A stretch of 34,400 nt of DNA from Fidelibacterota bacterium. GTDB taxonomy: Bacteria > Fidelibacterota > Marinisomatia > Marinisomatales > TCS55. Below, piece after piece: positions 26,403-34,400 of this stretch. The stretch spans positions 1 through 34,400 of the forward strand of contig DTTO01000036.1 in the NCBI GenBank assembly GCA_012964665.1. Direction: 5' to 3'. The notes under the pieces are model-generated. The model had not been told where the DNA came from. It did not search any database and saw nothing but the letters and a program-made list of their open reading frames with translations. A program made the translations under genes and the position numbers. The stretch's first letter is position 1. The number at the start of each line of letters is the position of its first letter.

Positions 26403-27668
26403 TTACCATCCCTTTCCCTTATCTAGCCGCTCAGATACCCATTTATAACATTCGCCATCAGCTTTAACAAAACCACGGTTCTTAACATCTGCATCCATCA
26501 TAAACCACTGAGCTTTCCCAAAAAGAACTTCATTTTCTTTCAGCCATTCTTTTGAACGACTGTATCTTGAATATCCTTTTAACTCAGCATCATCAAATAA
26601 TTGATATGCTAATGTTGCTACAACGCGGTCATCGGTTGAAATATCAATTGAACGGCAGGATTGAAAACCTTTATAATAAACATTTCCCTTTGCTCCTATA
26701 GCCTCACCTTCACCAGATATATTCACAGCTTTATCTGCCCAATCATATGCCGAACTATAATCTTGATTCTCCAGATATACTTCTGCAATTTTCACAGCAA
26801 CGCGAAAATCTCTTGGGTCAAGACGAAATAATCGTTCATAAGTCTTCGCAGCAGCAAATAATTTATCCGCTATGTCATAGGCATTACCTAGTTTCCGTAA
26901 GGCAATTTTGCTACTAGGATCCGCATCGACAACTTGTTTTAATACATCTGCGGCTTCATCAGGTCGGTCTGCAGCAATTAATTTATCAGCGTAATCTAAT
27001 CCGTATGATATATTATCGGGATTTTTGTCAAATCTATTTTTATAAACATCCAGTGGATCACGCCCACTTAATTCGTAAGCGTAGGCCAAATCGCTTTGAG
27101 CACCCTCATTATTAGGCTGCAGTTCTAATAGATCTTTCAAAACCGCGATTTGATCATCGTATCTTTTCTGTTCAAAGTAAAGTTTTGCTAGTTCACTTTT
27201 TATGCCCACATCTTCTGGCGCTAAAAATGATAAACGATCTAATTCATCCATTCGTAAGTCTGTTTTGCCTTGTTTATCATAAGCAAAAGCAAGGCGCTTT
27301 CTTAAATCAATATTATTTGGAAGATAGGTTAGTCCTTTTAAAAGAACTAACTCAGAGCTGTCATATTGACCCATATACTCATAAGCAATTGCATAATACA
27401 GATATACTTCTTGTGGTTCTTCTCTATCACACCCTAAATCTGTTAATTCATCATAGGCACGTACTGTAGCTTCCCAATCCCGATTTTTATAGAATTCAGC
27501 CGCGCTACTAAATATTCGAGGACAGCGGACATTACGGATTGAATCAAGGCGTGAAAGTTCAGCGGCATTCGCATCGGCGTCAGATTGTTCTGGCGGAACA
27601 CACATGGTCATAAAAACTGCCGCAACCCCCAAGAATAATAATTTTTGAATAAAAATCCTTTGAATCAT
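26403..27668 (-). CDS. TPR-repeat envelope protein, probable lipoprotein
   Basis: A signal-like N-terminus (about 1-22) ends in FMTMC, a non-canonical lipobox with Met before Cys23, so lipidation is uncertain. Several TPR units follow (for example VYLYYAIAYEYMGQYDSSELVLLKGLTYLPNN, KSELAKLYFEQKRYDDQIAVLKDLLELQPNN, AAKTYERLFRLDPRDFRVAVKIAEVYLENQDY). The C-terminal 100 residues hold conserved-looking Cys and Trp and do not match TPR. The exact function is unknown, but such proteins scaffold envelope complexes. It overlaps the upstream barrel gene by 4 nt, so the two are probably coupled. Confidence 0.8.
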   Translation of the reverse strand: MIQRIFIQKLLFLGVAAVFMTMCVPPEQSDADANAAELSRLDSIRNVRCPRIFSSAAEFYKNRDWEATVRAYDELTDLGCDREEPQEVYLYYAIAYEYMGQYDSSELVLLKGLTYLPNNIDLRKRLAFAYDKQGKTDLRMDELDRLSFLAPEDVGIKSELAKLYFEQKRYDDQIAVLKDLLELQPNNEGAQSDLAYAYELSGRDPLDVYKNRFDKNPDNISYGLDYADKLIAADRPDEAADVLKQVVDADPSSKIALRKLGNAYDIADKLFAAAKTYERLFRLDPRDFRVAVKIAEVYLENQDYSSAYDWADKAVNISGEGEAIGAKGNVYYKGFQSCRSIDISTDDRVVATLAYQLFDDAELKGYSRYSRSKEWLKENEVLFGKAQWFMMDADVKNRGFVKADGECYKWVSERLDKGKGW

Positions 27669-28921
27669 TGTTTTGCTCTCCTTCTAAGAAACCAAACGTC
27701 CCCCAAGCTAAGTCCTATTTTAAATTCTTTAACTAATTCCTTATAACCACCATTAATAAATCTGGATCCAGTACGATAAGAAAAATCTAACTGATTTCCG
27801 GTGACTGCAAATTTAAATCCAATTCCCATTGCAATTCCATTTTCATTGATTGTTTTTCCACTATATTTTAAACTGTAACTCTCCTTAAAAGTACCTAATC
27901 GAAATGTCAATTTGTCTTGCCATGCTCTAGCGTTAATATCTCCAAATTTAACAATCCCACCTCCAAAATGAGTTTTTGATCCTATTTGATCCATGTATAT
28001 ACTTTCATAATTTGCACTTGAGGCCTCATCATTCCATATTTGAAATTCTCCGAACATGTTTAAATCATTTCTAAATCCTGCATTTATTCCAAAACTAAAA
28101 CTGTTGGGAGCATAAATGTCAGATACCTCAATAGTGTCAACATTTACCGTGGCAGGGTAATCATCTGTATCAAAGGTATAATTATCATTTCTATCTTCAA
28201 ATAAATCAAATTGATATAGTGTCCCTGAAACAGGTTTACCGGTCATACTGATACGCGCAAAACCCAACACTATTAAATTATTATCATTATAAAAGTTACC
28301 AGCAAAATTTATATTCATTACAGTTCCACTATAAGTACGAATATTAAATAGACGATAATGAATAGCGTTTAACACTAATGAATGTTCATCCCTCGAAGAA
28401 CCAAATAAACGGTCTACAGAAAAACCCAAACCCATTTTTTCATTCATAGGAAAAGAAAACCCAAATGACCCAGCTAATAAACCTCCACCAGAACGAAATT
28501 CTTTATTTGTAATCAAATTTTTTCCCTGAAAATCAAAACTGGACGAATCAGTTTTAAAATATGAATTATGGTTATTGACTAGCTTGAGTGAAAACCCCAC
28601 AGCATAACGGTCCATTATTGGAATGACAAACTGCATTTTGTCCAATCCATTCCCGTAGGTAATATTGTTACTGTTTTCTAAACCTACGCTACGATTATTA
28701 TAAGAACCGCTTATATATGTAAATTTTAACCCTGGCCACGTTGCAGAATTATCCAATGAAACACCTGGATGAAAAGTCGGCACCAAACCGATACTGCCCA
28801 CGCCAGAAGTTGCCGTGTGATACGCGCTTCTTGATAATCCCAATCCGTATGCATTAAAAACGGATTGAGCATGGTGATAATTAAGTAATAATAGAGATAT
28901 TAATATATTACGGTAAGACAT
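27665..28921 (-). CDS. outer membrane beta-barrel protein, PorV/FadL-like
   Basis: After a short signal peptide (about 1-18, ending HHA), the protein is built of alternating hydrophobic strands with Gly and aromatic residues. It has the opening YGLGLSRSA, TWPGLKFTYISGSY and GFGFSF-like strands, as seen in FCB outer-membrane barrels. Residues 243-254 (DRNDNYTFDTDD) form an Asp/Asn-rich loop close to the EF-hand pattern. The end (KEFKIGLSLGDVWFLRRRAKQ) adds a basic tail instead of the usual terminal Phe. No precise family can be named. It overlaps the upstream lipoprotein by 14 nt and the TPR gene by 4 nt. Confidence 0.78.
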   Translation of the reverse strand: MSYRNILISLLLLNYHHAQSVFNAYGLGLSRSAYHTATSGVGSIGLVPTFHPGVSLDNSATWPGLKFTYISGSYNNRSVGLENSNNITYGNGLDKMQFVIPIMDRYAVGFSLKLVNNHNSYFKTDSSSFDFQGKNLITNKEFRSGGGLLAGSFGFSFPMNEKMGLGFSVDRLFGSSRDEHSLVLNAIHYRLFNIRTYSGTVMNINFAGNFYNDNNLIVLGFARISMTGKPVSGTLYQFDLFEDRNDNYTFDTDDYPATVNVDTIEVSDIYAPNSFSFGINAGFRNDLNMFGEFQIWNDEASSANYESIYMDQIGSKTHFGGGIVKFGDINARAWQDKLTFRLGTFKESYSLKYSGKTINENGIAMGIGFKFAVTGNQLDFSYRTGSRFINGGYKELVKEFKIGLSLGDVWFLRRRAKQ

Positions 28922-30140
28922 AAATCACTCGCATTACAGGGAATAAATCAGAACTATTTAGGCTATAAAACAACAATGTTTTAAAAGGATCGTTATATAA
29001 GCTGGTTTCCAACTTAAAACCATAATTAATATACTTTTGATGACCAATTTCAGTGGTTACTTTTCGATGATTAATTTTCAATTTATCATCAATAATCGAA
29101 GTTGAAGTATAATAATTTAAATCTTCATCATATGGATCCTTGTCAAATAAGGAAAACTGTAAAAAGTCACCTTCATTTATTATTGGATAAGAAATCACCG
29201 TAAAATTTTGCAAAGTATCATTTGGGGCAGAATTAAATATTAATTCAGCAGAACTGACAATAGCCTTAGGATCCAATGTCCAATCTCCCATGTCAACAAG
29301 TACAATTGACTTCAGTCCCATTGCCATTCCGACCGATAAATACGATGAATCATCGCTTGAAATAGGCGGAGGAATTATAACCGACAAGTCTTCTATTGCT
29401 CCATAAGTCCTGTATGTTGTGTCGAGTACCACAGAATCTGAAACAAATTGACGATAGTACACTTTGAGTTGTGGACCATCTCCGCCCACTTTATCAGTGC
29501 TGTGAAAAATAAACGATTCCGACTCTTCATTTTTTAGTTCCACTAAAAATGATCGGTTAAAATCTGTAATGTTCGTATCCTTAAATGCGTTCACAATAGA
29601 AGAATCCAGTAAAAAATTTAAAAATACTTTTGTTTGATTAGTATCAGTTGTATCTGATTCTAACTGACCAGTACTAATGAAAGTAGATGCAATGGATTTA
29701 TCAAAATTTATATAATTTGATTCTAGTTCATTAAATACAGAATCCCCTCCATCAGGAAAATAGCGTAATTGAAATTCGGCATTATTTTCAATAGAATCGG
29801 AATCAAAACGTAATGAGAATTTTAAACTATCAACGATAATCAAAGAATCGTTGTAAAATGAAAATGGAGTCCCTGCTGTTACACTGCTGCTATCCAATTT
29901 GATAAGATTATAAGAAAAATTGTATCCATCTTTTTTTCCAAAATATAATAAATCTGTTAAACCCATTTCTGGTGGAACCTGATATGACATTGCTTTTATA
30001 ACTGGAAATGAAATCGTGTCTAATTTCATCGGTATACCATCATCTTTAACTGGAATGGCAGCTTCTTCGCAGGAGAAGAAGGTAATCAAACCGATTAGGC
30101 AAAATCCAATAATTCGATTTTTCAAAAGAAACAAATTCAT
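28908..30140 (-). CDS. lipoprotein, possibly DUF4270-like, beta-rich
   Basis: A signal peptide ends ITFFSC with Cys24 as the probable lipidation site, just before acidic residues. The rest is beta-rich, Asp/Ser-rich and apparently repeated. One unit ends PQLKVYYRQF (about 225-235) and another ends PVMRVIYVLP at the C-terminus, both like the last strand of DNRLRE-type domains. In Bacteroidota, as I recall, a DUF4270 lipoprotein sits beside the same short GT5-like gene found here at 30177-31004, so this may be its counterpart. Function is unknown. It overlaps the downstream barrel gene by 14 nt. Confidence 0.75.
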   Translation of the reverse strand: MNLFLLKNRIIGFCLIGLITFFSCEEAAIPVKDDGIPMKLDTISFPVIKAMSYQVPPEMGLTDLLYFGKKDGYNFSYNLIKLDSSSVTAGTPFSFYNDSLIIVDSLKFSLRFDSDSIENNAEFQLRYFPDGGDSVFNELESNYINFDKSIASTFISTGQLESDTTDTNQTKVFLNFLLDSSIVNAFKDTNITDFNRSFLVELKNEESESFIFHSTDKVGGDGPQLKVYYRQFVSDSVVLDTTYRTYGAIEDLSVIIPPPISSDDSSYLSVGMAMGLKSIVLVDMGDWTLDPKAIVSSAELIFNSAPNDTLQNFTVISYPIINEGDFLQFSLFDKDPYDEDLNYYTSTSIIDDKLKINHRKVTTEIGHQKYINYGFKLETSLYNDPFKTLLFYSLNSSDLFPVMRVIYVLP

Positions 30141-30176
30141 GAATGATTATTTTGGAATTGCTGCTGTTACGATGAA

Positions 30177-31004
30177 TTATACGAAATGTTTCGTCAATTC
30201 TTCATTCAACGCATTAGCAGTAGCATTAAAATCCGGGGATTCATCATCATTGAGTAAAATAGATACTAGTTTCTTTTTGTTGGCTTTAACCCCAGGCAAT
30301 TTCATAAGCTTTTTTGTTACATCATTAGACGGCGTATCAATAGCAATAATCAAATCCGCAAATGGTGCAGCAGCCTCATAACAGTTTACCTTATTCCCTT
30401 TAATACTATCAGGCAGTGTAACACCAGCTTTAGCATAAACATCACGAGAAAAATTACAATATTCGTCAACAGAATGAACTGTTAAGACAGTTTTAATATT
30501 ACCATAAAATTCTTTTGAATCATAAATTTGCTGATAAATCATAGGCACATATGCGCATTGCCAGCCATTAGCGATCAATACATCCGGTTTCCAAAACAGG
30601 TGCGGTAAGGTAGCAATCGCCGCTTTTGAAAAATAGGCATAGCGTTCATCATTATCGGGCAAAACACGACCATTTTTTGCTTTATAAAGCAAATTTGTTA
30701 ATGGTTTAAACCAATCCACATTTTCGAGAAAATACACTTGCACTCTTGTTTTTGGGATAAAAGCACTTTTGGCTGATGTAATTACCTCATCACCATCGAA
30801 TTGAAATGAAATTTCACGTAAACGAATAACTTCACGTAGAATATATTTTCTTTCACTTACAAACCCATATTTTGGAATCATTGTCCTAATGTCATGTCCC
30901 ATTGTTTGTAGCGCCAATGGGACAACGACTGAGTATTGTCCTAAATGAGATGTATGTGCAAAAGGGGTAATTTCAGTTGTGAGGAAAAAAAGTTTTAAAG
31001 GCAT
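30177..31004 (-). CDS. short GT5 (starch-synthase-like) N-terminal domain protein
   Basis: It matches only the N-terminal Rossmann domain of glycogen/starch synthases, at 275 aa against about 480 for the full enzyme. Family features are FFLTTEITPFA, RTMIPKYGFVSER, VYFLENVDWF, NDERYAYFSKAA and a VLTVHS strand. The substrate loop KTGGLGDV is changed to HTSHLGQY (about 17-24), and HDW is changed to NGW near 147. The C-terminal half is absent, and the gene ends before an unrelated lipoprotein, so it is not a frameshift. Bacteroidota carry similar short forms. Glycogen synthesis is therefore doubtful, and a regulatory or altered glycosyltransferase role is possible. Confidence 0.85.
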   Translation of the reverse strand: MPLKLFFLTTEITPFAHTSHLGQYSVVVPLALQTMGHDIRTMIPKYGFVSERKYILREVIRLREISFQFDGDEVITSAKSAFIPKTRVQVYFLENVDWFKPLTNLLYKAKNGRVLPDNDERYAYFSKAAIATLPHLFWKPDVLIANGWQCAYVPMIYQQIYDSKEFYGNIKTVLTVHSVDEYCNFSRDVYAKAGVTLPDSIKGNKVNCYEAAAPFADLIIAIDTPSNDVTKKLMKLPGVKANKKKLVSILLNDDESPDFNATANALNEELTKHFV

Positions 31005-31012
31005 TTTTTTAT

Positions 31013-31840
31013 TTATCGTATATTAATTCCCTTGATCGATTCCCTAGCTTTTTCAAAAAATTCCGAGCCGGGAAAATAATCAATCAATCTCTGGTATTCT
31101 TCAAGTGCTTTATCGATATTCCCCATACTGCGATGACAATGGCCTAACTTAAGTTGCGCATCATCATCTTTGTCCGTTCCGGCAAAAGTGAATACTTTTT
31201 CAAATTCAATAACGGCACGCTTATAATTCTTCATAGTGTAATAACATTCTGCCAGCCAATATTGACTATTGTCTGCCAAGTCATTCATCGGGTCGCCCAT
31301 CACCAATCCGGCAAAGCCTGTTATTGCCCTTTCAAATTCCCCATTCTGAAATGAAGAAAGTGCATCAATATAAGTCTTTTTATATTCCCTGGGACTTATG
31401 TTCGTACTAACCTTATTGCCTACTTTATCATTTTTCAAGTTATACATTTCAGTAAAACTGTTTGTCAATGTCACAATTTTATTTTCAATCATGACTAATT
31501 GGGCTAATATTGCAAAATTTATACTATCGATATAAGCGGCTTTATCTTCTAACAAACGCATTTTATTTTGGATTGTGTTGATTCGATTAATCAGAAGAAT
31601 GGCAACTGAATCCGTTTGCTCTTTTGCTTTTAAATTAGCTTTTAACGCATTCTGAAGTTCAGGAAGCAACAATCGGATCTGGGTACCTAAAGAATCTACT
31701 CTCTCATTCTCACGATTGATTTTTGCATTAAGCTGGTTTAACTCACGTCTTGTTGCAGTGTTTTGACCAATTAAATTCGTGAATGTTGAGATAACTATAA
31801 AAGCTGCTATGGCTCTGAACAATCGATTCATCATAAACAA
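31013..31840 (-). CDS. CpoB/YbgF-like periplasmic coiled-coil TPR protein
   Basis: A signal peptide (about 1-25, ending LIGQ) is followed by a coiled coil (about 28-130, heptads of Leu/Ile/Asn) and then three TPR units ending SEFFEKARESIKGI. Coiled coil plus TPR is the layout of CpoB/YbgF, which in E. coli links the Tol-Pal system to peptidoglycan synthesis. Key blocks are YIDALSSFQNGEFERAITGF and NSQYWLAECYYTMKNYKRAVIEF. The listed start is TTG, with GAGG 7 nt upstream. ATG codons two and three codons later are alternatives. It lies near rodA-mrdA, but no tol or pal gene is visible. Confidence 0.83.
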   Translation of the reverse strand: MFMMNRLFRAIAAFIVISTFTNLIGQNTATRRELNQLNAKINRENERVDSLGTQIRLLLPELQNALKANLKAKEQTDSVAILLINRINTIQNKMRLLEDKAAYIDSINFAILAQLVMIENKIVTLTNSFTEMYNLKNDKVGNKVSTNISPREYKKTYIDALSSFQNGEFERAITGFAGLVMGDPMNDLADNSQYWLAECYYTMKNYKRAVIEFEKVFTFAGTDKDDDAQLKLGHCHRSMGNIDKALEEYQRLIDYFPGSEFFEKARESIKGINIR

Positions 31841-31926
31841 ATATCCGCCTCGGATTAAATAATCAAATTACAGGAGAGAATTTACCGCTGATGATCCCAA
31901 CACGGCATTATCTTTTTCATCGAGAT

Positions 31927-33153
31927 TCAATCCAATTCTTCCCTTCCAAAATTCATGATTAAACCTATCATCATGAAACTCGATAATAAAAAGGATCCTC
32001 CATAGGAAATAAAAGGTAATGGAAGTCCTTTAACGGGAATCATTCCAGAAGTCATAGCGCAATTCACAAAAACATGAGTTAAAAATATTATCGATATTCC
32101 GACTAATATTAGTCCTGAAAAACGATCAGTGGCATTCAATGCTAATCGGATTATTTTAATAATGAGAAATGAAAATAAAATCATAATAATCAGTAAAGCA
32201 AAAAATCCCAATTCCTCACCTATGACGCTTACAATAAAATCCGATTCTTGAACAGGGAGAAATTTTAAATGGGTTTGGGTACCTTGTCCCCAACCTTTTC
32301 CAAACAGACCACCCGACCCCAATGCTGTTTTGCTTTGAATGATTTGATAACCGGAACCAAGAGGATCTAATTCTGGATTAATTAATGTTAACACACGATT
32401 TTGCTGATATGGCCTGAGCGAGTTCCAGAACCATGGGAAAATTAATCCTAAGAAAATATTTCCAAAATACAGCCCTACCGCATGCCATAATTGGGGACGG
32501 CTAAAGAAAATAACCACTGCCAAAACACCTGCCCAAACAGAAAATACTATTACATTAGATGCCGCAAGTATACTAAATACAGGTGCCACAAATAAAAACA
32601 AATGGTATGGACGAGATCCTACCCAATATAGCATGGGAATTACCGGCATCATCATTACAAAAGCTGTCCCTAAATCTGGTTGACTTAGAACGATAATCGC
32701 AGGTATCAAAGCAATCAAAATGGGGACAATATTTGATCCAAAGTTTTTCATTTGCAAATTATGATCAGATAAATATTTTGCAAGTGTGATTACAATAACA
32801 CATTTAGCGATTTCGGATGGTTGCAGTCCAAATGGTAAGCCAAAATTTAACCACCGATATGTACCGGCTATTTTTTGCCCAAAAAACGGAAGCATTACAG
32901 CAATTAAAATAATTCCATAAACAAAATAAATATATTTGTGAATTATACGTTTCGAGATAAGTAACATTGTTATCATTAATAGAAATGCAGGTATAAGAAA
33001 AATCAGCTGTTTACTTAATGCATTTGGCGGTTCCTGTCCTTGCGTTACGGTAATACTATATAAGGTCAAAATACCCAGTGATAGTAATACGATAACAGCT
33101 ACGAGTATGCTGAGGGGCGATTCAATTATTTTTTTTTGAAAATCAAGTAACAT
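31927..33153 (-). CDS. rodA: peptidoglycan glycosyltransferase RodA
   Basis: This is a SEDS-family glycan polymerase of the elongation machinery. About ten membrane helices are present. Family blocks are TYRWLNFGLPFGLQPSEIAK near 95-114, LSQPDLGTAF, and GYQIIQSKTALGSGGLFGKGWGQGTQTHLKFLPVQESDFI. The end has GLPLPFISYGGSFLLSSF. At 408 aa and next to a class B PBP it is RodA rather than FtsW. It overlaps the upstream PBP2 gene by one base (TAATG). Confidence 0.96.
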   Translation of the reverse strand: MLLDFQKKIIESPLSILVAVIVLLSLGILTLYSITVTQGQEPPNALSKQLIFLIPAFLLMITMLLISKRIIHKYIYFVYGIILIAVMLPFFGQKIAGTYRWLNFGLPFGLQPSEIAKCVIVITLAKYLSDHNLQMKNFGSNIVPILIALIPAIIVLSQPDLGTAFVMMMPVIPMLYWVGSRPYHLFLFVAPVFSILAASNVIVFSVWAGVLAVVIFFSRPQLWHAVGLYFGNIFLGLIFPWFWNSLRPYQQNRVLTLINPELDPLGSGYQIIQSKTALGSGGLFGKGWGQGTQTHLKFLPVQESDFIVSVIGEELGFFALLIIMILFSFLIIKIIRLALNATDRFSGLILVGISIIFLTHVFVNCAMTSGMIPVKGLPLPFISYGGSFLLSSFMMIGLIMNFGREELD

Positions 33154-34400
33154 TAGAAATTTGCCAATTTTGACTTTACTGAATTAAAATAATGATGAAA
33201 TACTTTTTTGGCTATGGGTGCTGATACTTCACTTCCATTGCCGCTATTTTCTACCATAACGACAACTGAAATCATTTCATCATCTTTTTCTCCATAAGCG
33301 ATATACCACGCATGGGGGTCGCCATGTGGATTTTCGGCTGTGCTTGTTTTCCCTGAAATTTTTAAACCAGAAATTCTCGGATCTGAGCGCCAACCGGTTC
33401 CTTTAGAATCTGTAACAACTTTATGCATAGATAACTGTATCACATCCCAAGTTTGTTGGCTTATATTTTGTTTCTGTATTTCTATATTTTTGGATTTTAC
33501 TAAATGAAGAGGTCTGGTTTTACCTCGAGTGGCTAAAACATTAATATATGAAACCATTTGTAGCGGCGTTACCAATATTTCCCCTTGACCAATAGAGATA
33601 TTCAATAACGCTCCTAACGACCACCCCCACCTGCCATGGATTTTATTCATGAATTGCCTATTTGGCATGCGACCTTTCATCTCTGCTGGTAGGTCAATAT
33701 TGGTTACCAACCCAAATCCAAATCTTTTTGCATATTCTGCTAAATCATTCAAATTAATTTTTTGAATGACATTATAAAAATATACATCGCAAGATTGAAC
33801 AATGGCTTGCTCCAGATTTATTTTTCCATGCCCATATTCATTCCAACAATGAAAGGTTCGTTCATAAAATTCATAGGAACCGGAACATGAAATTTCTAGC
33901 TGGGGTGTAATCAATTTTTCTTCTAAAAGTGCGATGGCCACTACCATCTTAAAAATTGATCCCGGTGGATATGTCCCATTAGCTACACGATTTAATAATG
34001 GCCGGTTTGTATCCGCAATAATTGATTCCCAATCCATATTCGATACTAAGCCTGTGAAGAGATCCGGTGTATAGTCCGGTGAACTTACGTAGGCCAATAT
34101 GCCACCCGTTTTAGGACTGGATACAATACCAACACCACGTTTACCTTTCAATTCATTTTCTAACAATTCCTGAAGAGAAACATCAAGCGTAGTCGAAATA
34201 TTGTCTCCGGGGTATGCTAGAATGCCATCTTGACCATCGAGCTTGCCGGTTTCTCGACCGTATGCATCCACTTGATAATATGTAACTCCCTTTTTTCCTC
34301 TGAGAGTTGATTCATATTCCTGCTCGAGTCCAGACCATCCAATTAAATCACTAAACTCATATTTTCCTTTCAAAGCCATTTCCTGGACCATATTTTGGTC
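33153..34400 (-). CDS. mrdA: penicillin-binding protein 2 (PBP2), N-terminus beyond window
   Basis: This is a class B transpeptidase of cell elongation that works with RodA. The frame stays open through 34400 (DQN before the Met at 34391), so the true start and the membrane anchor lie outside the window. The visible part begins in the dimerisation domain (GWSGLEQEYESTLRG, VDAYGRETG). The transpeptidase domain carries SxxK as PPGSIFKM and SxD as QSCDVYFYN. The third motif reads KTS (33342-33350) instead of KTG or KSG, in GKTSTAENPHGDPHAW. The other motifs are intact. The 1-nt overlap with rodA is standard for the mrdA-rodA pair. Confidence 0.95.
   Translation of the reverse strand, partial: DQNMVQEMALKGKYEFSDLIGWSGLEQEYESTLRGKKGVTYYQVDAYGRETGKLDGQDGILAYPGDNISTTLDVSLQELLENELKGKRGVGIVSSPKTGGILAYVSSPDYTPDLFTGLVSNMDWESIIADTNRPLLNRVANGTYPPGSIFKMVVAIALLEEKLITPQLEISCSGSYEFYERTFHCWNEYGHGKINLEQAIVQSCDVYFYNVIQKINLNDLAEYAKRFGFGLVTNIDLPAEMKGRMPNRQFMNKIHGRWGWSLGALLNISIGQGEILVTPLQMVSYINVLATRGKTRPLHLVKSKNIEIQKQNISQQTWDVIQLSMHKVVTDSKGTGWRSDPRISGLKISGKTSTAENPHGDPHAWYIAYGEKDDEMISVVVMVENSGNGSEVSAPIAKKVFHHYFNSVKSKLANF

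Noticed and set aside
30177-31004. Short GT5 protein as a frameshifted full glycogen synthase
   Set aside because: The following sequence on the same strand encodes an unrelated lipoprotein after a 36-nt gap, and no GT1-type C-terminal domain is seen in any frame there.
1-34400. CRISPR arrays, insertion sequences, prophage or replication origin
   Set aside because: No direct repeat series, transposase, terminal inverted repeats, integrase or DnaA-box cluster was seen. The tRNA at the left edge has no integrase beside it in the window.

Overview
All 30 protein genes and the single tRNA lie on the minus strand, so transcription runs from the right end of the window (about 34400) to the left end (1). 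The sequence is AT-rich and tightly packed, with many 1-14 nt overlaps and no gene-free stretch longer than about 220 nt. Gene content points to a Gram-negative marine-type bacterium of the FCB superphylum. The evidence is a PorV-type barrel, a cargo protein with a type IX secretion C-terminal domain, BamD, an FtsEX pair, a TPR-associated TRAP transporter, and the short Bacteroidota-style GT5 protein. Clear Shine-Dalgarno sequences before several genes argue against typical Bacteroidota. Candidatus Marinimicrobia (SAR406) or a close relative is my best guess, as inference only.

Layout in transcription order. (1) 34400-31927: PBP2 (cut by the window edge) and RodA, the cell-elongation peptidoglycan pair. 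(2) 31840-26403: a CpoB/YbgF-like coiled-coil/TPR protein, a short GT5-like protein, a lipoprotein, an outer-membrane barrel and a TPR protein. (3) 26394-25075: glyA. (4) 25112-21391: tatT, tatP and a fused tatQM, forming a TPR-associated TRAP (TPAT) uptake system. (5) 21246-12527: an outer-membrane and surface block. It holds a PorV-like barrel with EF-hand-like loops, an M6-like surface protein lacking its zinc motif, a fusion of HExxH peptidase, beta-propeller and Omp85-like barrel, a DUF5683-like protein and BamD. (6) 12530-9328: nadD, a Na+/Ca2+ exchanger, ftsE and ftsX. (7) 9269-6588: hrcA-grpE-dnaJ heat-shock operon. (8) 6368-3773: two membrane proteins that share a duplicated lysine-rich juxtamembrane segment. 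The second has a GspL/PilM-PilN-like layout. (9) 3769-189: rsmD, coaD, an FmdB zinc ribbon, icd and obgE. (10) 90-1: tRNA-Ser(GCU).

The most unusual part is block 5. There a secretion-shuttle barrel, a catalytically dead protease-like cargo, an intact metallopeptidase carried on its own outer-membrane barrel, and an outer-membrane assembly lipoprotein are stacked in one run of overlapping or nearly abutting genes. Housekeeping assignments are secure. Functions proposed for blocks 2, 5 and 8 are inference from domain architecture.
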